64,000 nucleotides of DNA. It comes from Dokdonia sinensis. Its GTDB lineage: Bacteria; Bacteroidota; Bacteroidia; Flavobacteriales; Flavobacteriaceae. The stretch spans positions 21,664-85,663 of the forward strand of contig NZ_REFV01000015.1 in assembly GCF_003688895.1 (NCBI RefSeq), read 5' to 3'. The translations under genes and the position numbers were made by a program. The notes below the pieces were generated by a model. It made no database searches and was not told the origin of the DNA. It worked only from the letters and a program-made list of their open reading frames with translations. Positions 1-8,246 of this stretch are shown one piece after another; position 1 is the first letter of the stretch; each line of letters starts with the position of its first letter.

Positions 1-427
1 AAAAAAAATGGCAGATGAGGAAGTGCGTTTTAACCTTGCAGTTTCTTTACACTCGGCGCTAGATGAGGTACGTACCGAGATAATGCCCTTTAACGAGCAG
101 ATGCCACTTAAAGATTTAAAAGAGTCATTAATATATTGGTATGAGAAAACAGGTAAACGTATTACCTATGAATATATCGTTTGGGGTGGGATAAATGATA
201 GACGGGAAGATATAGATGCGTTGTTGGAATTTTGTAAAGCTGTGCCCAGCAAGGTAAATTTAATAGAGTATAACCCAATAGATGACGGACAATTCCAACA
301 AGCAGCTCCAGAGATCATAGATCATTACGTAACCGTTTTAGAGGCAAATGGAGTAACAGTAACTGTACGTCGCTCTCGAGGGAAAGATATAGACGCAGCT
401 TGCGGACAACTGGCTAACAAGTCTTAA
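1..427 (+). CDS. rlmN: 23S rRNA (adenine-2503-C2)-methyltransferase, 3' end only
   Basis: This is the C-terminal part of the radical-SAM enzyme that methylates A2503 of 23S rRNA (and often A37 of some tRNAs). The reading frame is open from the first bases of the window, so the gene begins outside it and the visible ATG at 8 is internal. The visible part has the SLHS stretch, the VWGGIND segment and the conserved end CGQL. The Cys of CGQL, eight residues from the end, is by family knowledge the residue that forms the transient adduct with the RNA base. The N-terminal CxxxCxxC cluster motif lies outside the window. A hairpin terminator follows. Confidence 0.93.
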   Translation, partial: KKMADEEVRFNLAVSLHSALDEVRTEIMPFNEQMPLKDLKESLIYWYEKTGKRITYEYIVWGGINDRREDIDALLEFCKAVPSKVNLIEYNPIDDGQFQQAAPEIIDHYVTVLEANGVTVTVRRSRGKDIDAACGQLANKS

Positions 428-466
428 TATTTCTTAGAGAGGATATAAAGTATACCAATAAAAAAA

Positions 467-488
467 AGCGACCCTCGGGTCGCTTTTT
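467..488. terminator. Bidirectional terminator between rlmN and the T9SS protein gene
   Basis: An 8-bp stem (AGCGACCC pairing with GGGTCGCT) has a T run on the plus side and an A run on the minus side. It lies between two convergent genes, so it can serve both. Confidence 0.8.
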
Positions 489-510
489 CAATATATTATA
501 AGTTGTAAAA

Positions 511-1413
511 TTATCTCTTTACAATCTTAAATGTTTCTGTTTGTCCAGCAACACTTACACGAGCGATGTAAACGCCAGCGTTAAGGTCAGAAAGGTTTAC
601 GGTCTCATTGTTAGAAGAAAGTGATTTATTTACCACTTGCTGTCCTACGATGTTAAAAAGGGCAACATTCTCTAAAGTTACGTTTGCACGTAAGTTAAGG
701 TTTGAGTTTGTATCAAGGAATTGTGTGAAACCAGCAATGTTGTTATCATCTAAGCTTAAAGTATTGTCCGTTATTGTAAGAGTATCAACACCTACTGCGT
801 TAGAATTATTACCACCTGGACCACCATCAGTAACAAAGTATCTAAAAGCCACGCGAGCAGCAGTTTCATCGGTTAATCCAGAAATAGTAACCGTGAATTC
901 CTGCCAGTCCAACGGATAGTCAGTTGTATTCAAGTCAGGATTTATTTCGAGTAAAAGTGTTTCATAAGTTCCAACTTCGTCAGATGTAGTTGGTAATTCT
1001 GAATCATCACCGTCTGAACTTAAGCGTACTTCTAATCTGTCAGGGAATACAGTAGTTCCATCTTGACCAGTTGTGCTTCTAGTAAAGAATGTTAATTCGT
1101 CTCCGTCTTGTAACATTAATGTGGGAGTAGCTGCCCAATTACTAATCGTAAAACCTGTCGCAGCATTACCTGTAGTAGATTGAAAATTTGCCAATAGGTA
1201 GGCAGTTGGTTCTCCTTCTTGAGATTCAAAGATATTATCAGCGCCTTGTCTCCAGATAGCGGCTGCATCTGCCATATCACTTGCATTAGAGAAAGTCCAA
1301 CCAGCCCCTTCCAAAGTTGTTGCATCGTCAAACGCCTCTTCAAGTATAACATCTTGAGCATTCATAGTAAAAACTGCAAATATTGCAGCAATAAGAGTAA
1401 TTTTTTTCATCAT
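511..1413 (-). CDS. Secreted protein with T9SS type A sorting domain and choice-of-anchor-J-like domain
   Basis: This 300-residue exported protein probably ends up on the cell surface or outside the cell. It has a Sec signal peptide (residues 1-19, ending NAQ). A beta-rich region from about 22 to 210 resembles the choice-of-anchor J / cleaved-adhesin type, with an EAFDD...GW opening. The last 70 or so residues form a Por secretion tail (NIVGQQV ... LNAGVYIARV ... FKIVKR), the signal for type IX secretion in Bacteroidota. Two ATG codons stand next to each other at the start. The gene stands alone, convergent with rlmN and divergent from the prenyl synthase gene. The substrate or ligand cannot be told from the sequence. 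Confidence 0.85.
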   Translation of the reverse strand: MMKKITLIAAIFAVFTMNAQDVILEEAFDDATTLEGAGWTFSNASDMADAAAIWRQGADNIFESQEGEPTAYLLANFQSTTGNAATGFTISNWAATPTLMLQDGDELTFFTRSTTGQDGTTVFPDRLEVRLSSDGDDSELPTTSDEVGTYETLLLEINPDLNTTDYPLDWQEFTVTISGLTDETAARVAFRYFVTDGGPGGNNSNAVGVDTLTITDNTLSLDDNNIAGFTQFLDTNSNLNLRANVTLENVALFNIVGQQVVNKSLSSNNETVNLSDLNAGVYIARVSVAGQTETFKIVKR

Positions 1414-1550
1414 TCAGTTTGTTTTAAATTAGGTTAAATTTTTAAAAAGGAAAGTTAATGATAAAAGTTAAGTATTACTACTAATTTAACATAGTGCTTA
1501 CAATAATTTCAAAATGAAGTATAGGCTGTATTCTCTATCTTTACAAACCT

Positions 1551-2525
1551 ATGAAAGTCGTTGCACAAATTAAAGAGCCCATTGCTTACGAAATGGAAAT
1601 TTTTGAGAAAAAATTTGCACTTTCTATGCAGTCTAGAGTAGCACTTCTCAATAAGATAACTCACTACATCGTAAACCGTAAGGGAAAGCAAATGCGACCT
1701 ATGTTCGTATTTCTTGTAGCAAAAATGTTTGGGGGAGGAGAAGTAAATGATCGGACATATAGAGGAGCCTCCGTTATAGAACTTATTCATACCGCTACAC
1801 TAGTACATGATGACGTAGTAGACGATAGCAATAGGCGACGCGGTTTCTTTTCTCTTAATGCATTGTGGAAGAATAAAATTGCAGTCCTAGTAGGTGACTT
1901 TCTATTATCTAAAGGACTTTTGTTGTCTATAGACAATGAGGATTTTGATTTGCTCCAGATTATTTCTGTTGCTGTACGTGAGATGAGCGAGGGGGAACTC
2001 TTACAGATAGAAAAAGCACGACGCCTGGATATAACAGAAGATGTATATTTTGAAATTATCCGCCAGAAAACCGCAACGCTCATTGCAGCCTGCTGTTCCT
2101 TGGGCGCCTGCGCCGTGCACGCAAAAGAAGCTGTTGAGCCTATGCGTAAATTTGGAGAGCTTATAGGAATGGCTTTTCAAATAAAAGATGATCTTTTTGA
2201 TTATGGGACCAAAAAAATAGGAAAACCTACTGGAATTGATATCAAGGAGCAAAAAATGACCTTACCATTAATTTATGTGCTCAATAACACTACCGCTAAA
2301 GACAAAAAGTGGCTTATAAATAGTATTAAAAATCATAACCTAGATAAGAAGCGCGTAAAGGAGGTAATCACATTTGTTATAGAAAATGGAGGGCTCGAAT
2401 ATGCCGTGACAAAAATGAAAGCATTACAGCAGGAAGCATTAACGATCCTTCTTGGTTTCCCAAAATCACCGTATCGTGATTCGCTAGAATTAATGGTTAA
2501 TTATGTCATTGAACGTAAAAAATAA
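1551..2525 (+). CDS. Polyprenyl diphosphate synthase (isoprenoid quinone side chain)
   Basis: This trans-prenyltransferase of 324 residues adds isopentenyl diphosphate units to an allylic primer. In this group it most likely makes the side chain of menaquinone. The first aspartate-rich motif DDVVDD starts at residue 87 and the second, DDLFDY, at about 213. Both bind Mg-diphosphate, and the length is normal for the family. A TATCTTTAC box at about 1536-1544 resembles the Bacteroidota -7 element and lies only about 6 bases before the ATG. tatA follows about 75 bp downstream, after its own promoter-like box. The exact chain length made cannot be read from sequence. Confidence 0.88.
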   Translation: MKVVAQIKEPIAYEMEIFEKKFALSMQSRVALLNKITHYIVNRKGKQMRPMFVFLVAKMFGGGEVNDRTYRGASVIELIHTATLVHDDVVDDSNRRRGFFSLNALWKNKIAVLVGDFLLSKGLLLSIDNEDFDLLQIISVAVREMSEGELLQIEKARRLDITEDVYFEIIRQKTATLIAACCSLGACAVHAKEAVEPMRKFGELIGMAFQIKDDLFDYGTKKIGKPTGIDIKEQKMTLPLIYVLNNTTAKDKKWLINSIKNHNLDKKRVKEVITFVIENGGLEYAVTKMKALQQEALTILLGFPKSPYRDSLELMVNYVIERKK

Positions 2526-2587
2526 GATTTCAGGCAATGAGGTCTTAATAATAAACTTTGCTCACTTGTACTTCTCTACTTAATAAA

Positions 2588-2596
2588 TATCTTTGC
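2588..2596 (+). promoter_or_regulatory. Bacteroidota-type -7 promoter element before tatA
   Basis: TATCTTTGC matches the TAnnTTTGC consensus, with a TTG at 2566-2568 about 19 bases upstream as a -33 element. It ends 3 bases before the chosen ATG, so the transcript would have almost no leader. Confidence 0.55.
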
Positions 2597-2599
2597 ATT

Positions 2600-2878
2600 A
2601 TGTTACTACCACTCTTTATAAGCGGCACCGAGATTGCCTTTATCATATTTATAGTGATAATAGTTTTTGGCGCAGATAAAGTTCCAGAAATCGCACGAGG
2701 ACTGGGGAAAGGTATGCGCCAACTCAAGGACGCAACTAATGACATAAAATCAGAAATTACTAAGAGTGCAGAGAAGAACGGTATTGATATAGATGTTACA
2801 AAAGACATCCGTAAAGAGATAGACAAGGCAAAGGAAGATATAAATGACATTACTGGGCCCGTAAAAAGAAACCTGTAA
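2600..2878 (+). CDS. tatA: Twin-arginine translocase subunit TatA/TatE family
   Basis: This is a small membrane protein of the Tat pathway, which exports folded proteins. The sequence has a short N-terminal transmembrane helix (FISGTEIAFIIFIVIIVF), then the FGADKVPEIARGLGKGMR amphipathic helix typical of TatA/E, then a charged, probably disordered tail. An upstream in-frame ATG at 2558 is rejected because the TatA fold begins at 2600 and a promoter box lies between the two. The stop codon touches the ATG of the PAP2 gene (TAA then ATG), so the two genes are probably co-transcribed. No tatC is present in the window. Confidence 0.9.
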   Translation: MLLPLFISGTEIAFIIFIVIIVFGADKVPEIARGLGKGMRQLKDATNDIKSEITKSAEKNGIDIDVTKDIRKEIDKAKEDINDITGPVKRNL

Positions 2879-3439
2879 ATGTGGGAGCAGCTCAATCGGT
2901 GGGATAGAGAACTCTTTGTTTTTCTTAACAGTCTCGGGATTGATGATCACGATTCTTTCTGGATTTTTGTAACTCAAATAGAACATTGGACACCTCTTTA
3001 TCTACTCTTCTTTAGTCTGTTCTTTGTCGTATTTAAGTGGCAGAAAGCACTTATAGCAGTTGGTCTCACCTTATTAACTTTTGCTGTAACACTCGCCGCT
3101 ACAAATATCACAAAAAATATAGTCGGTCGCCTGCGCCCCAATAATACCCCAGAACTTGCAGACCTCATCCGTATACTACAAACACCAGATAATTTTAGTT
3201 TCTTTTCTGGACATTCGGCAGTTTCTTTTGCCGTGACGACTTTTGTAGTATTGGCACTCCGACAACGTTTTAAGTGGGTGTATATATTTTATATATGGCC
3301 GCTGCTTTTTATATTGAGTCGCATCTTCGTAGGTGTGCATTATCCGGGAGATATTTTGGTAGGTGCGCTCGTTGGGACACTTTTTGCAAATCTCATTTGG
3401 CGTTTTCTTGGTAAGCATTTATTGTTTGAAAACGGTTAA
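2879..3439 (+). CDS. PAP2-family membrane phosphatase
   Basis: This integral membrane phosphatase has 186 residues and about five hydrophobic segments. The three parts of the PAP2 active site are visible in order: KNIVGRLRP, FSGHSAVS and SRIFVGVHYPGD. The two His residues and the Arg/Asp of these motifs are the known catalytic residues of the family. Likely substrates are undecaprenyl diphosphate, phosphatidylglycerophosphate or a similar lipid phosphate; the sequence does not decide which. It starts directly after the tatA stop codon. A copy of the ACGCTTTCGCGAAAGCGT palindrome lies about 30 bp after its end. Confidence 0.88.
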   Translation: MWEQLNRWDRELFVFLNSLGIDDHDSFWIFVTQIEHWTPLYLLFFSLFFVVFKWQKALIAVGLTLLTFAVTLAATNITKNIVGRLRPNNTPELADLIRILQTPDNFSFFSGHSAVSFAVTTFVVLALRQRFKWVYIFYIWPLLFILSRIFVGVHYPGDILVGALVGTLFANLIWRFLGKHLLFENG

Positions 3440-3468
3440 AGCTTTTCTATAAGCAGGGGTTTAAGTAC

Positions 3469-3482
3469 GCTTTCGCGAAAGC
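3469..3482. repeat. Iterated palindrome, intergenic copy
   Basis: Exact GCTTTCGCGAAAGC core, extended to ACGCTTTCGCGAAAGCGT at 3467-3484. It lies in the 210-bp gap after the PAP2 gene, which holds no other recognisable feature. Confidence 0.9.
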
Positions 3483-3649
3483 GTAAGTCTCATCAAAACA
3501 TTTAATTAAGGGTAGAATCCGCATCTTAAAAGGGTTTATTGTGAGGAAGTGGTAGTAAAAAGACCCATTTTTTGATAATATGATTACAGAGAAGCTATTC
3601 TGTTTGGAATCTTTTAATATATTGTCATTCTAAACAAAAACCACTCTCT

Positions 3650-5179
3650 ATGAAAACACAATTATCCCTGCTGGCACTCGCGGCCACAATAATTATTACT
3701 TCCTGTCAAAAGGATGAAATCCAAAACTACGGCACTTTTGACCTGAATGTTGAAACACTCTCGCAAGAATCAGACACATTCCTTACCATCGAGCAAATAA
3801 ACACTTACATCGATAAGTCTTTTTCTGAAAAAGGTAGCTTTTCTTGGGATGATGCACCAGCAAATGTTTTGTGGAGCGCCGCAGTGCACGGTCACGAACT
3901 CATAACCGTAGGTTACGGAGGAGAAGGTGAGAGTTTTAGAGAAGCAAAAAGTACTCGACTAGAAAACATCCAGGATGACATTGTAAATGTTGTTTCTGCT
4001 AGCGAAGGCTTGACTAAAAGCGCTGTAAAATACATTGCTGACGATGTGCTGAATGTAATAGATATACAAGTCACATCATTAGAAACTATACGCACCCTGC
4101 GCGCTACGCCAGATATTCGGTATTTGGAGCCCAATGGATATTCATTTTATGAACTTAAACCCGCGCAAGGACCCGCGGTAAAGTCTAGCAGTGGTTGTAA
4201 CTTTGATGGAGCAAACCTTCTAGCTGCAGATTATAGAACGGTGGCTCCTAATGCGCTTGTGTCTTGGACCTTTGACAGACACAATATTGAGCAAGCTTGG
4301 AGCCTAAGTACGGGAGCAGGTATTACCGTAGGTGTAATTGATACGGGACTCTCTGCCAGTCAGCCCAAATTGGGAAGCGAGTTTACAGATGGCTTTTCTA
4401 TAAATAGTAGAACCGTTCAGAAATATGGAACATTTATCGATTCTCCGTGGTGGTGGTCTAATAACTATGACGGACCTAATGACAAGTGCGGTCACGGTAC
4501 GAGTATGGCGGCAACAATCGCGGCCCCACGTAACGATGAGAATATGCCAGTAGGAGTAGCGTATGATTCTAACCTTGTTTCCTATCGCGCTACAGAAGAT
4601 GTTGTACTCAACGATTATCATGAGCGCAAGGGTGTATCTGATGCTCTGAAAGCATTAGGAAATAGAAGTGATGTGAAGATTATTTCTATGTCTGTAGGAT
4701 ATCCTTGGAGTATAGGTAATGTGAGAGATGCGGTAAAATATGCTTATAATCGAGGTAAATTGATCTTTGCTGCCGGAGGCACATCTCTCAATTTTACAAA
4801 CTGGTATCCCGTAATTTTTCCAGCAAGTATGAGCGAGACTGTTGCAGTAACAGGAATTACAGATGCAATGGGTTATAATCAATGTGATACCTGTCACGAT
4901 GGGAGTCAGATTGAATTTACAGTCGTAATGGAACGTGATAATGATAATGGCCGTACTGGAGTCACTTTAGGTTTTTATGATGGAGATAATGATTATGTAG
5001 GAGGATCTTCTGTTGCAACAGCAACCACGGCAGGGATTGCAGCGCTAGTATGGGCAAAACACCCCTCGTGGAGTAGAACACAGGTTCTAAATAAATTGCG
5101 TCAGAGCGCAGATTTATATCCTTATAAAGACAACAACTATGGCTACGGAAATATAGACGCAAATCTTGCGGTGCAGTAA
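3650..5179 (+). CDS. S8 family serine peptidase (subtilase), lipoprotein
   Basis: A secreted protease of 509 residues. The N-terminus is a lipoprotein signal (hydrophobic stretch then TSC, Cys19 as the likely lipid-bearing residue), so the protein should be anchored in a membrane. Residues 20-180 look like a propeptide or inhibitor-type region. The catalytic triad is visible: Asp231 in VIDTG, His282 in CGHGTSMA and Ser454 in GGSSVATA. The serine motif departs from the usual GTSMA(T/A)P, with Val for Met and no Pro, and the family's oxyanion Asn is not obvious. It stands alone and is followed by a strong terminator. The substrate is unknown. Confidence 0.9.
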   Translation: MKTQLSLLALAATIIITSCQKDEIQNYGTFDLNVETLSQESDTFLTIEQINTYIDKSFSEKGSFSWDDAPANVLWSAAVHGHELITVGYGGEGESFREAKSTRLENIQDDIVNVVSASEGLTKSAVKYIADDVLNVIDIQVTSLETIRTLRATPDIRYLEPNGYSFYELKPAQGPAVKSSSGCNFDGANLLAADYRTVAPNALVSWTFDRHNIEQAWSLSTGAGITVGVIDTGLSASQPKLGSEFTDGFSINSRTVQKYGTFIDSPWWWSNNYDGPNDKCGHGTSMAATIAAPRNDENMPVGVAYDSNLVSYRATEDVVLNDYHERKGVSDALKALGNRSDVKIISMSVGYPWSIGNVRDAVKYAYNRGKLIFAAGGTSLNFTNWYPVIFPASMSETVAVTGITDAMGYNQCDTCHDGSQIEFTVVMERDNDNGRTGVTLGFYDGDNDYVGGSSVATATTAGIAALVWAKHPSWSRTQVLNKLRQSADLYPYKDNNYGYGNIDANLAVQ

Positions 5180-5202
5180 GAAATCTTCGTATTTAAAAAT
5201 GA

Positions 5203-5226
5203 AAAGCCCCACAATTGTGGGGCTTT
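5203..5226. terminator. Bidirectional terminator between subtilase and O-methyltransferase genes
   Basis: A perfect hairpin (AAAGCCCCACA pairing with TGTGGGGCTTT) lies between convergent genes. Confidence 0.8.
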
Positions 5227-5259
5227 CTGATGATTGCGCTTTTGTAAAGGGAAAAGAAA

Positions 5260-5901
5260 CTATAGGACTCTACTTACCGTAAGTCCGTCACGTATGGGTA
5301 ACAATACTGTTTCCAGTCTTGGGTCTTCATTAAGTAAATGATTGTACGCTAGAAGCACTTTTGTATCTATATCTTTTTCGTCTACAGGTTCAACTACCTT
5401 TCCACTCCATAAAACATTGTCAGAAAGAATAATTCCGCCGGAATTCATTTTTGGAATTATGGTGTTAAAGTAATTGATATAATTTCGCTTGTCTGCATCT
5501 ATAAAAACAAGGTCAAATTTTACTTCTAACGTTGGAATAATTTCTAAAGCAGGTCCTAAATGTTGTTGTATCGCTTTCGCGAAAGCAGACTTATCAAAAT
5601 GTTTCCGCTGGAAGTCTACAAGTTCTTCTTTTATGTCGATGGTATGTAGTATTCCATTATTCTGTAGTCCTTCTGCCAAACATAGTGCGCTGTACCCCGT
5701 AAACGTGCCAATTTCCAAAATTGTTTTGGGACGCACCAGCTTAGAAATCATAGATAGCACTCGACCCTGATAGGCTCCAGAGAGCATACGTGGTTGTAAT
5801 ATTTTTTGATATGTTTCTCGTGTGAGCGCCTCAAGATGCTCAGGCTCCTGTGCCGAATGAGTAACAACGTAGTCGTCTAGTTTTTCTGGAAGAAAGTGCA
5901 T
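5260..5901 (-). CDS. SAM-dependent O-methyltransferase (COMT/CCoAOMT-like)
   Basis: A 213-residue class I methyltransferase of the catechol/caffeoyl-CoA O-methyltransferase family. Motif I is seen as EIGTFTGYSALCLAEGL and the metal-binding acidic motif as VFIDADKRNY. It lies last in the minus-strand run that begins with kynureninase. It may therefore act on a catechol-like product, but this is only a positional inference. The gene contains an exact copy of the iterated palindrome, read as AFAKA at about residues 106-110. A repeat fragment (TGTCATTTCCG...GGCGGAAATCTCA, 5919-5946) lies just upstream of the start. Confidence 0.85.
   Translation of the reverse strand: MHFLPEKLDDYVVTHSAQEPEHLEALTRETYQKILQPRMLSGAYQGRVLSMISKLVRPKTILEIGTFTGYSALCLAEGLQNNGILHTIDIKEELVDFQRKHFDKSAFAKAIQQHLGPALEIIPTLEVKFDLVFIDADKRNYINYFNTIIPKMNSGGIILSDNVLWSGKVVEPVDEKDIDTKVLLAYNHLLNEDPRLETVLLPIRDGLTVSRVL
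5573..5586. repeat. Iterated palindrome inside the O-methyltransferase gene
   Basis: Exact GCTTTCGCGAAAGC core, read as AFAKA in the helix after the SAM-binding region. Confidence 0.9.
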
Positions 5902-5918
5902 TCAGAGTGTTTTTTTTT

Positions 5919-5946
5919 GTCATTTCCGAGCAGGCGGAAATCTCAA
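5919..5946. repeat. GTCATTtCCG...CGGaAATC hairpin repeat
   Basis: A short inverted repeat (ATTTCCG, loop, CGGAAAT) of a family also present near 7153, 9031, 11611, 13153 and 60490. Confidence 0.6.
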
Positions 5947-6032
5947 TGTATCTAATTCCCGTAAAGACAGGAATCTTAAGTTTAATGTCGTCTAAATTTG
6001 AAAGATGAAGCAAATATTTAAATAAATTTTAG

Positions 6033-6072
6033 AACTCTGAACTCTGAACTCTGAACTCTGAACTCTGAACTC
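6033..6072. repeat. Heptamer tandem repeat AACTCTG (five copies plus five bases)
   Basis: Five perfect AACTCTG units run into the stop codon of the ACMSD-type gene (TGA on the minus strand, 6071-6073). The same unit follows the PaiB-like gene at 13374-13392 in the same phase to its stop codon. Confidence 0.9.
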
Positions 6073-7156
6073 AACCACCCATTATCCTTTTTCGAAACGC
6101 TTCCTTACGTTTGTCATCATTCCCGTATAGCCACTGCACCACATTATCATCCCAAATCTGGTCGTATTCTGTGGCATTTATAATTTTGCGGTCTAAAGCT
6201 AGATCTAATATTTTACCAGGATAACTACTTTGATCAATACTTTCCATTTCTCCTAGTGGATACGGGTCGTCCAGACCCATTACGACTTGTTTTGCTCCCT
6301 GATTTTCAATCACCATTTTGAGACTATTCGTATCGTGTACTAAGGTGTCAAAAAAGATATTGGGATGTCCTACAGATTTTCTCGGGTGCACTTTTCCTTC
6401 AAAGAGATCTGGTCTTCCATCAAAACCTTGAATTCTTCTACCTAGGTTTATTTGTGCGAGTTGACCACCGTGAGCAAAACAAACACGCATTCCCGGGAAT
6501 TTTTGTGCATAACCATTAAGCGTCATAAAATGATAGGCGTCTGCGCATTGCGCCAGCATCCAGATGAGATGGAAACGCCAACTCGTATTTTCCAGTTTTA
6601 TAAACTTCTCGCCATCATAAGGGTGAACCTCTACGGCAAGATTATATTTGCTTGCAAGCTCAAAAATAGGCTCGTTTTCTTCGTCAAAAATACAACGCCA
6701 AGTCCCAATCGTGTCCATATAATGTGTGGGAAGACATAACAAATCCATTCCCAATACCTCTACACAACGTTCTATTTCCCAAAGCGCACCGCGTACAAAG
6801 CCTGGGTGTACCACAAAACCTGTTGTAAATTTATCGGGATGCTCTTTCTGTACACGTGCATTAAAATCATTTTGAAACTTCAAAGCCTGCTTCATTTCTT
6901 CTAATCGCAGGCCATTGCCATAAAGCTGAGAAAGGTTAAGAACCACGGCGTGGTCTACCTTGTTACGCTCCATCCATTCTAGCTTCTCGTGTAAGAAAAA
7001 ACTAGAGTCAGTCACCGGGCGACTCCAGTCTTTCTGAAGCATAAACTTGCGATCTTTATCTACCCAAAAAATCCCCTTATCCTTCATAAACTGAGGAATT
7101 TCCTCTGGATAAGGAAGGAGATGCGAGTGGCCGTTAATTCTAAGTTTTTTTGTCAT
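6071..7156 (-). CDS. Amidohydrolase, 2-amino-3-carboxymuconate-6-semialdehyde decarboxylase type
   Basis: A 361-residue metal-dependent amidohydrolase of the ACMSD family. In the pathway it would decarboxylate 2-amino-3-carboxymuconate semialdehyde to 2-aminomuconate semialdehyde. The TIM-barrel metal site is suggested by NGHSHLLP near the N-terminus (HxH), VEVHPYDG mid-protein, CFAHGGQL and MGLDDPYPLG. The neighbours (kynureninase, kynurenine monooxygenase, aminomuconate-type deaminase and semialdehyde dehydrogenase) support this role. The start codon overlaps a repeat element (the ATGACA at 7156 is the end of the GGAAATGACA repeat). The stop codon lies in an AACTCTG tandem repeat. Confidence 0.85.
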   Translation of the reverse strand: MTKKLRINGHSHLLPYPEEIPQFMKDKGIFWVDKDRKFMLQKDWSRPVTDSSFFLHEKLEWMERNKVDHAVVLNLSQLYGNGLRLEEMKQALKFQNDFNARVQKEHPDKFTTGFVVHPGFVRGALWEIERCVEVLGMDLLCLPTHYMDTIGTWRCIFDEENEPIFELASKYNLAVEVHPYDGEKFIKLENTSWRFHLIWMLAQCADAYHFMTLNGYAQKFPGMRVCFAHGGQLAQINLGRRIQGFDGRPDLFEGKVHPRKSVGHPNIFFDTLVHDTNSLKMVIENQGAKQVVMGLDDPYPLGEMESIDQSSYPGKILDLALDRKIINATEYDQIWDDNVVQWLYGNDDKRKEAFRKRIMGG

Positions 7157-7202
7157 TTCCGCGATACGCTAAAGTCGTATTTATAAAAGGCGGAAATCTC
7201 AT
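7153..7202. repeat. GTCATTtCCG...CGGaAATCTCATCC repeat, long-loop copy
   Basis: It has the same ends as the copy at 9031, with a loop containing CGATACGC...GTCGTATTTATAAAAGG. The same loop material recurs at about 51076-51115 upstream of the SAM riboswitch. Confidence 0.6.
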
Positions 7203-7321
7203 CCGCTGTTGATATGTTTAGTTCTTAAAAATACAATTATTAAAAGTTTTATGTGGTTCAGACCTGATAGGTTTTTAAAGCCTGTCAGGTCTTTTGAGTT
7301 TACAATAGAGTGTCAGCTCCA

Positions 7322-7777
7322 TTATTTCCATTTTAATCGATAAAAATACAAGCCATATATCACTAAAAAACCTACTCCCAGAAGTGGTAATATAAGTCCG
7401 CTTAATCGGGTATCACCAGTAACTGATAAAACCATAATCTCGTAAACGCCTGCTGTAAAAAGAATGGTGCAAAGTACTGTCATTTCGGCAATCATAATGC
7501 GTGATAATTGCAATTGCCTTTCATTTTTGGCACCGAGCTTATGAGGATTTATGGTCATTGCATTTTTAGAAATCCAATACATGAGTCCGCATAGGAAAAT
7601 ATTAATAATAGGTAAAATAAAAATCTCACTTCGGTCACCCCAGCGGTCTGCTTTTCCCTGCAAATTAAAGTGCATAGGCACTTGCTCGGGAAGTTGGCTC
7701 CAATGCACCGCAATCATCCCAAAGCCGAGAAGGGTGATGATAATTGCTAAAGTCCATAAAATTTTAGTGTAATTCAT
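7322..7777 (-). CDS. DUF1648 domain membrane protein
   Basis: A 151-residue membrane protein with four predicted transmembrane helices. After the first helix it has the family signature LPEQVPMHFNLQGKADRWG, which is typical of DUF1648 (the N-terminal domain of SdpI-type immunity proteins). The function of stand-alone members is not known. It lies between the ACMSD-type gene and a small unknown protein gene in the minus-strand run. Its fit to the degradation pathway is not evident, and it could be an unrelated insertion. Confidence 0.8.
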   Translation of the reverse strand: MNYTKILWTLAIIITLLGFGMIAVHWSQLPEQVPMHFNLQGKADRWGDRSEIFILPIINIFLCGLMYWISKNAMTINPHKLGAKNERQLQLSRIMIAEMTVLCTILFTAGVYEIMVLSVTGDTRLSGLILPLLGVGFLVIYGLYFYRLKWK

Positions 7778-7844
7778 ATCAAATAAATATTCAGGCTTAT
7801 AGGGTTAGTGCAATTTTAAAGGCATTAAAAAATTGCTACCTACT

Positions 7845-8246
7845 TCATAACTTAGATCTTAAAAAGCTGTTTAAATCTCTCGAGATAGTATCACCATTAC
7901 TCTTAATGTACAATTCAAAGTTCGAACCACGATTTTTAATTATCGAATCCCCAACACTCAACTCCTCGTATATATAAAAAGGTATTTCATACTGAGCGTA
8001 ATTATTTATGAATATAATTCTCGTTGGTCCTTGTTGATTAGCATTTCCAAGACTTCTAATTATTGATCTATATTCCTTATTTCTTATCTTCAAATACTCA
8101 TTTTCTGTGTCTCTAAAATAATTATCTCTTAAGTAACCTAAAGCTATAATCAGTATGAAAATAGGAATAAGGACTTGCGCTAGCACACGTCGTATTGTCC
8201 TATCTTGTTTTTCTAGGTCTACGTTCTGATTATAATCTTTTGGCAT
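7845..8246 (-). CDS. Hypothetical single-pass membrane protein
   Basis: 133 residues, not recognised. It has a charged N-terminus of about 25 residues, one strong hydrophobic helix (VLIPIFILIIALGYL), then a mainly polar domain with a beta-rich centre (TRIIFINNYAQYEIPFYIY). Its ATG is directly next to the stop codon of the upstream SDR gene, so it is translated from the same transcript. Its local base use is more AT-rich than the neighbouring enzyme genes. No function is proposed. Confidence 0.7.
   Translation of the reverse strand: MPKDYNQNVDLEKQDRTIRRVLAQVLIPIFILIIALGYLRDNYFRDTENEYLKIRNKEYRSIIRSLGNANQQGPTRIIFINNYAQYEIPFYIYEELSVGDSIIKNRGSNFELYIKSNGDTISRDLNSFLRSKL

Noticed and set aside
4304..4621. 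Antisense open frame in the subtilase gene
   Set aside because: It lies opposite the conserved catalytic Asp/His region, has no ribosome site and an unlikely composition, so it is a shadow of the real gene.
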